Shown in pieces: positions 61,201-64,000 of a stretch of DNA of 64,000 nucleotides (the first letter of the stretch is position 1; each line of letters begins with the position of its first letter). Below the pieces are notes generated by a model that worked only from the letters and a program-made list of their open reading frames with translations, made no database searches and was not told where the DNA came from. The DNA comes from Burkholderia sp. Nafp2/4-1b (GTDB lineage: Bacteria > Pseudomonadota > Gammaproteobacteria > Burkholderiales > Burkholderiaceae), in assembly GCF_003635165.1 (NCBI RefSeq), contig NZ_ML058624.1, positions 124,001 through 188,000 on the forward strand. The letters run 5' to 3'. The position numbers and the translations under genes were made by a program.

Positions 61201-64000
61201 CACGACGACGCCCTTCGGGGTGCCCGTCGAGCCCGACGTATAGATCAGGTAAGCGCCCTGCTCCGGATGCGGCGCGACGTGGATGCCCGCTGCATGCGCA
61301 AGCGTCGCATCCTGCGCGAGCGTGTCGACGTCGAGCGGTTGTGCGCCGGTGTCGGCCGGCCATGCGGCAACCTCCGCGACGAGTGCCCAGCATGCGCCGC
61401 AATCGGCGGCCGCGGCCGCGACGCGCGCGGCCGGCTGCGCCGGATCGAGCAGCACCGCGAGCGCGCCGGCCTTCAGCGCGCCGAGCAGAGCGACGACGAA
61501 GCGGGCCGACCGCTCGATGCAGACGATGACGGGCGCTTCGGCCGTCGCACCGCGCAGTTTCAGTGCATGCGCGATGCGGTTCGATGCGTCGTCGAGTTCA
61601 GCGAACGTCAGCGATGCCGACGCATCGGCGAGCGCGACGCGATGCGGATACGCGGCCGCCTGCCGAGCGAAGGCGGCGACGATGTCGGCGTGTTCGACGT
61701 TCAGCGCGCGACCGTCGCGCGGCTGACGCGACGCCGGCGACGCATCGCACGGCAGCGCGGCCGTCGTGGCGTGTGGTTCATGAGCGGCGGACGACACCAG
61801 CGCCGCATAGCTGTCGAGCCACGCGCGCGCGGTATCGGCATCGATGCAGTCGGTTGCATACGCGGCGACGAGCTCGATCCCGTTCGCGTCGTCGGTGAAG
61901 TCCAGCGCGAAGTCGAAGCGCGCGGCGAGATCGGGGCCCGGCGTCGCCACCGCGGTCGCGCCCGGCAGCACGCTGTCGTGCCGCGCATCGAACTGCTGCG
62001 CGAATTTCACGCGCAGCCATTCGTCGCCGCGCTTCACGGGCGGCTGCACCGCATCGACGACGCGCTCGAACGGCACGTCCTGGTGCGCGACCGCATCGAG
62101 CGCCGCCGTGCGTGCCGCATCGACCAGCGCGCGGAACGGCTGCGTCGGCGCCACGCGCACGCGCAGCGCGACCGTGTTCAGGAACAGGCCGAGCAGCGCG
62201 CGCGTTTCCGGGCGCTGGCGGTGCGCGACCGGCACCGCGACGACGACGTCCGTCTCGCCGGTCAGGCGCGACAGCCATGCGTCGAGCGCGGCCAGCAGCA
62301 CGGTGAAGACCGTCGCCTGTGCATCGCGTGCGAGACGCCGCACGTCGGCCGCGACCGCGTCGGGCAGGCGCACCGATACGCGCGCGCCCTGCAGCGTGCG
62401 CGTCGCGCCCGGCTGGCGGTCGACCGGCAGCGCGAGCGGGCCCGGCACGTCGCGCAGCGCACCACGCCAGTAGTCGAGCTGTCGCTCGCCTTCGCCGCCG
62501 GCGAGCATGTCGCGCTGCCAGTCCGCGTAGTCGGCGTACTGGATCGGCAGTTCCGGCAGCGACGGTTCGCGCCCTTGCGCATACGCACGGTACGCAGCAG
62601 ACAGTTCGTCGAACGCACAGCGCGAGCTCCAGCCGTCGGTGATCGCGTGGTGCGCGGTCAGCAGCAGCCGGTGGCGATCGTCGGCGAGCACGACCAGCGT
62701 CGCGCGCAGCAGCGGCCCGCGCGTCAGATCGAACGGGGCGCCCGCGTCGCGTTCGGCAATGCGCGCGGCTTGCGCATCACGCGCGGCCGGCGGTTGGTCG
62801 CGCAAGTCGAACGTGGCGATCGCAACCGGCAGATGCGCATGGACGCGCTGCATCACGATGCCGTCGTCATTGTCGACGAGCGTCGTGCGCCACGCGTCGT
62901 GCCGACCGATCACGTGATCGAGCGCGCGTTGCAGTGCGGCGCGGTCGAGCGAGCCGTCGATCGTCCAGTGCGCGGCGATGTGATACGCGGCGCTGGCGTC
63001 GCGCGTGTGCGCGAGCACCCAGAAGCGTTGCTGCGCGAGCGATGCGGCGCGCTCGACGTGCGGCGCGGCGGCGGCACCGGCCGGCGCTGCCGAGCGGCGC
63101 GCGGGAATCCCGGCCAACGGTTCGCCCGTTTCGCGTTCCGAACGATCGACCTGCGCGGCGAGATCGGCCAGCGCCGGATCGGCGAACAGCGTGTCGAGCC
63201 GCAGGTTCACGCGCAACGCGGCGCGGATCGCGGCCTGCAATTGCATCGCGGCGAGCGAATCGGCGCCCAGTGCGAAGAAGCGAGCATCACGCGACGGCGT
63301 CGTATCGAGGCCGAGCAGCATCTGCCAGAAGCCGGCGATCTGCCGTTCGGTCGGCGTGCTCGGCGCGTCGCCCGCGTGTTGTACCGTGTCGCGCGCGGCG
63401 GCGATGCGCTCGCGCAGCGCGGCACGGTCGATCTTGCCGTTCAGCGTGTACGGCAGTGCGTCGCAGCGCACGAACCGGTGCGGGTGCCACGCGGCGGGCA
63501 ACTGCGCGGCCACGTGCGCCTTCAGCGCCGCATCGTCGGCGCCCGTGCGCAGCGCGACGCATGCGACCAGCCGCGTCGGCCCGTTGCCGGTTTCGGCGAT
63601 CACGGCCGCGTCGGTCACCGCCGGATGCGTGCGCAGGCACGCGGCAATTTCAGCAGGCTCCACGCGCACGCCGCGCACCTGGACCTGGTCGTCGAGTCGG
63701 CCGAGATAATCGAATGCGCCGTCGGCGCGCAGGCGCGCGAGGTCGCCGGTGCGGTACACGCGCGCACCGGGCTCGCCGTGCGCATCGGGAATGAAGCGCT
63801 CGGCGGTCAATGCCGGGCGACCGTGATAGCCGCGCGCGATGCACACGCCGCCGAGCAGCAGCTCACCGCCCTCGCCCGGTGCGTTTGATTCATTCGATTC
63901 ATTCGATGCGCTGGTCGTGTCGCCATCGATACGCGCGACGCGCGGACCGATCGCGCGACCGATCGGCAGCGATGCATACGCATCGTCCGCGGCCAGCACC
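55249..64000 (-). CDS. orbI: Ornibactin non-ribosomal peptide synthetase OrbI, 5' part outside window
   Basis: At least 2,916 residues are visible and the start lies beyond the right edge. In order: the end of an adenylation domain (YRTGDLARLRADGAFDYLGR); carrier FFALGADSLAAMQ (about 246); condensation HHAITDGWS (about 449); adenylation YTSGSTGTPKG (about 921); carrier FFELGGDSILVLQ (about 1,315); epimerisation HHAIVDGVSW (about 1,505); condensation HHVLLDGWS (about 1,980); adenylation YTSGSTGKPKG (about 2,465); carrier FFLLGGHSLLATQ (about 2,850). This gives A-T-C-A-T-E-C-A-T, matching hydroxyornithine, D-hydroxyaspartate and serine in ornibactin. Confidence 0.95.
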   Translation of the reverse strand, partial: VLAADDAYASLPIGRAIGPRVARIDGDTTSASNESNESNAPGEGGELLLGGVCIARGYHGRPALTAERFIPDAHGEPGARVYRTGDLARLRADGAFDYLGRLDDQVQVRGVRVEPAEIAACLRTHPAVTDAAVIAETGNGPTRLVACVALRTGADDAALKAHVAAQLPAAWHPHRFVRCDALPYTLNGKIDRAALRERIAAARDTVQHAGDAPSTPTERQIAGFWQMLLGLDTTPSRDARFFALGADSLAAMQLQAAIRAALRVNLRLDTLFADPALADLAAQVDRSERETGEPLAGIPARRSAAPAGAAAAPHVERAASLAQQRFWVLAHTRDASAAYHIAAHWTIDGSLDRAALQRALDHVIGRHDAWRTTLVDNDDGIVMQRVHAHLPVAIATFDLRDQPPAARDAQAARIAERDAGAPFDLTRGPLLRATLVVLADDRHRLLLTAHHAITDGWSSRCAFDELSAAYRAYAQGREPSLPELPIQYADYADWQRDMLAGGEGERQLDYWRGALRDVPGPLALPVDRQPGATRTLQGARVSVRLPDAVAADVRRLARDAQATVFTVLLAALDAWLSRLTGETDVVVAVPVAHRQRPETRALLGLFLNTVALRVRVAPTQPFRALVDAARTAALDAVAHQDVPFERVVDAVQPPVKRGDEWLRVKFAQQFDARHDSVLPGATAVATPGPDLAARFDFALDFTDDANGIELVAAYATDCIDADTARAWLDSYAALVSSAAHEPHATTAALPCDASPASRQPRDGRALNVEHADIVAAFARQAAAYPHRVALADASASLTFAELDDASNRIAHALKLRGATAEAPVIVCIERSARFVVALLGALKAGALAVLLDPAQPAARVAAAAADCGACWALVAEVAAWPADTGAQPLDVDTLAQDATLAHAAGIHVAPHPEQGAYLIYTSGSTGTPKGVVVSHGALADYVQGMLDELAFAPDASFAMVSTVAADLGHTTLFGALCAGRTLHLLPAACAFDPDLFAEEMRDRDVGVLKIVPSHLQALLDARVPADVLPRHALVTGGETLTWALVARVAALAPACRVINHYGPTEATVGALACDTASIAADARDPASGVPLGVPLPNARALVLDAFGACVPAGAAGELYLGGPGVARGYLKRPAQTAERFVPDPFTPGARLYRTGDRVRLRADGRLAFLGRIDDQVKIRGYRVEPGEVSAAVRAAGPIAQAETLAIEHDGRLRLVTCVVMRDGAAFDEAAVRAALGATLPDYMVPAQFVALARLPVTANGKIDRAALRELAVAPVAVASGDAPQGPVETALAEVWQAVLKAPHVGRDDNFFELGGDSILVLQVIARARKRGVRFTPKQLFDGPTIAELARIAKTVDIAAATPAATSVVSATAQSEPAADAILTPAQQRFFALDVPHPGHWNQSVAFDVRGPFDVDAFARAFDALLTHHDAFRRRFTRGADGKWHASDAPKPYDALPFVDVAARDEADALARFDALQRRLDLGRGPLACACAARLPDGSTQLYLAIHHAIVDGVSWRILLDDLDAAYRAACERAPVRLSQPGLRADAWAARLARAATEPASPFADEVSYWAGMARGDDIVPDHPDAAATNADMATVVQTIDAALTRAALTDAHAAYRTQTIELLSAALALALAGPGGATACRVELEGHGREALFDDADASRTIGWLTSHYPVTLPVEATARDTLCAVKDTLRAVPHKGLGFGVLAHYGDAATRAALAAVPRPRVTFNYLGQFDAPRDATLVPRFGGAGIERDPQGPLGNALAIHAYLDTDRDGARTLKVHWVYGAPQFERATIDAFAQRFAAALRELAEACASRIAHRGGGATPGDFPLAQAAGLTQAAIERAPLDWRTIDDVYPLSPMQQGILFHALFAPGHASYVNQLVATASALDADRLAAAFGASVERHDILRTSVMPDEAAPLQCVHRHARMPVEQLDWRMRGDTLDADFDAWLAADRARGFDWREPPLMRLTLIRVTDDAWRVVWTRHHVLLDGWSTARLLADVLRDYRDPDAVSPFASRPTLRYRDFIAWLGTRDRDADERFWTERLARLDAPTLIAERVADRADAEMVTWRATIDAAAMTRVAQTARTLKLTVNTLVQGAWALALQRMTHQPAVAFGATVAGRPDALADVDTVLGLFINTLPVITAPAPQQRAADWLQALQRENAAAAEHAHTPLADIQRWARGAGGALFDTLVVFENYPVDDTAHDADPRSLALTDVRCIEATDFALTLVIESGADLTIDYGYDTARIDARQVEIWHRAFACALDALARTPEALLGTLSIADAATRDALARAQDTAQTWPDAQRQPLHLQFAEAARATPDAIALEYADADGNVQRATYRELDLNTTRIAAALRRRGVQPDTPVALCVERSFDMVTALVGVLKAGAAYLPVDPDYPAERIAYLLRDARPAVAITQAHLREQVEAALGDAGATQLLTVADLLADDAGGTAVDVAADIVDAAQLAYLIYTSGSTGKPKGAGNSHGALANRIAWMQHAYRLTRDDVVLHKTPFGFDVSVWEFVWPLAIGAKLAIAAPGDHRDPARLAAAIHAHGVTVLHFVPSMLAAFAAYLDDFAAAAQCDSVRLIVASGEALAPELVAKVARLMPNATLVNLYGPTEAAIDVSHWTCCPDDANAVAVPIGHPIANLQLHVLDAAWQPVPAGATGELYLAGAGLARGYLGRPALTAERFVPNPFVPGARMYRTGDLARRRADGALDYLGRVDTQVKLRGQRIEPGEIEALLRAAPGVHDAVVIVRDEQLIGYVACGDAGPLDRAALLDVVRAQLPAYMVPSRLIELDALPVTPNGKCDRHALPAPVRDAAAAVELATDTERALAAIWQRVLHVDAIGRDDDFFLLGGHSLLATQAHAQANLHWGLALPLRTLFDTRTLARCADAIDAACAACGETDAASAIDALLGELETQ

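Noticed and set aside
51463-63888. Very long open frame on the plus strand (over 4,100 codons)
   Set aside because: It is the antisense shadow of orbI and orbJ. The product is a low-complexity Arg/Ala/Gly/His sequence with no domain, which is common opposite GC-rich genes; the minus strand shows complete NRPS motifs.
1-64000. CRISPR arrays, tRNA or rRNA genes, insertion sequences
   Set aside because: None was recognised; no regularly spaced direct repeats, no cloverleaf-like sequences and no transposase proteins were seen.

Overview
The window is a high-GC chromosomal segment, strongly biased to G/C in codon position 3, whose gene content and order point to a Burkholderia cepacia complex species. 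The main evidence is an ornibactin (orb/pvd) siderophore locus next to an aerobic-type cobalamin (cob) locus, together with a Burkholderia-type porin. These assignments come from reading the proteins; no database search was run.

Layout. 1-6.1 kb: end of a LuxR/MalT-like regulator, an outer-membrane porin, a glutathione S-transferase, and a divergent MarR regulator/MFS exporter pair with two near-identical palindromic operators between them. 6.2-15.0 kb: two divergent cobalamin operons, cobL-cbiD-cobK-cobM on minus and riboswitch-cobG-cobH-cobI-cobJ on plus; CobJ carries an N-terminal CbiG-like part. 15.0-17.1 kb: a low-GC island with a frameshifted colicin M-type bacteriocin gene and a Cmi-like immunity gene. 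17.1-21.9 kb: a catabolic operon (CoA-transferase, CitMHS transporter, acyl-CoA dehydrogenase, IclR regulator) behind a promoter overlapped by a 20-bp palindrome. 22-24.5 kb: small housekeeping or unknown genes.

24.6-32.8 kb: a minus-strand cobalt uptake and insertion operon under a second cobalamin riboswitch: NiCoT permease, cobW, cobN, a ChlI-like AAA+ subunit and a ChlD-like VWA part. The last two are joined by what looks like a programmed -1 frameshift site (seven A, stop codon, strong stem-loop). 33-35.1 kb: a TonB-dependent siderophore receptor with a Fur-like box. 35.2-38.7 kb: a third cobalamin riboswitch followed by cobA-cobE-cobO-cobB. 38.7-43.4 kb: a defence/toxin-antitoxin patch (orphan ParD-like antitoxin, AbiEi/AbiEii-like pair, VapBC) around an M20 amidohydrolase.

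43.5-64.0 kb: the distal part of the ornibactin operon on minus, orbI-orbJ-orbK-pvdA-orbA-pvdF-orbL; orbI runs off the right edge. The visible NRPS order is A(partial)-T-C-A-T-E-C-A-T in OrbI and C-A-T-C-T in OrbJ. This fits a four-residue peptide of acylated hydroxyornithine, D-hydroxyaspartate, serine and formyl-hydroxyornithine, with putrescine at the end. PvdA, PvdF, OrbK and OrbL tailor the ornithine side chains and OrbA takes up the ferric complex.

The points most worth a second look are the broken colicin M-like toxin with altered catalytic residues beside an intact-looking immunity gene, the chelatase frameshift signal, and a second, degenerate CobE-like domain inside the CbiG-CobJ fusion.
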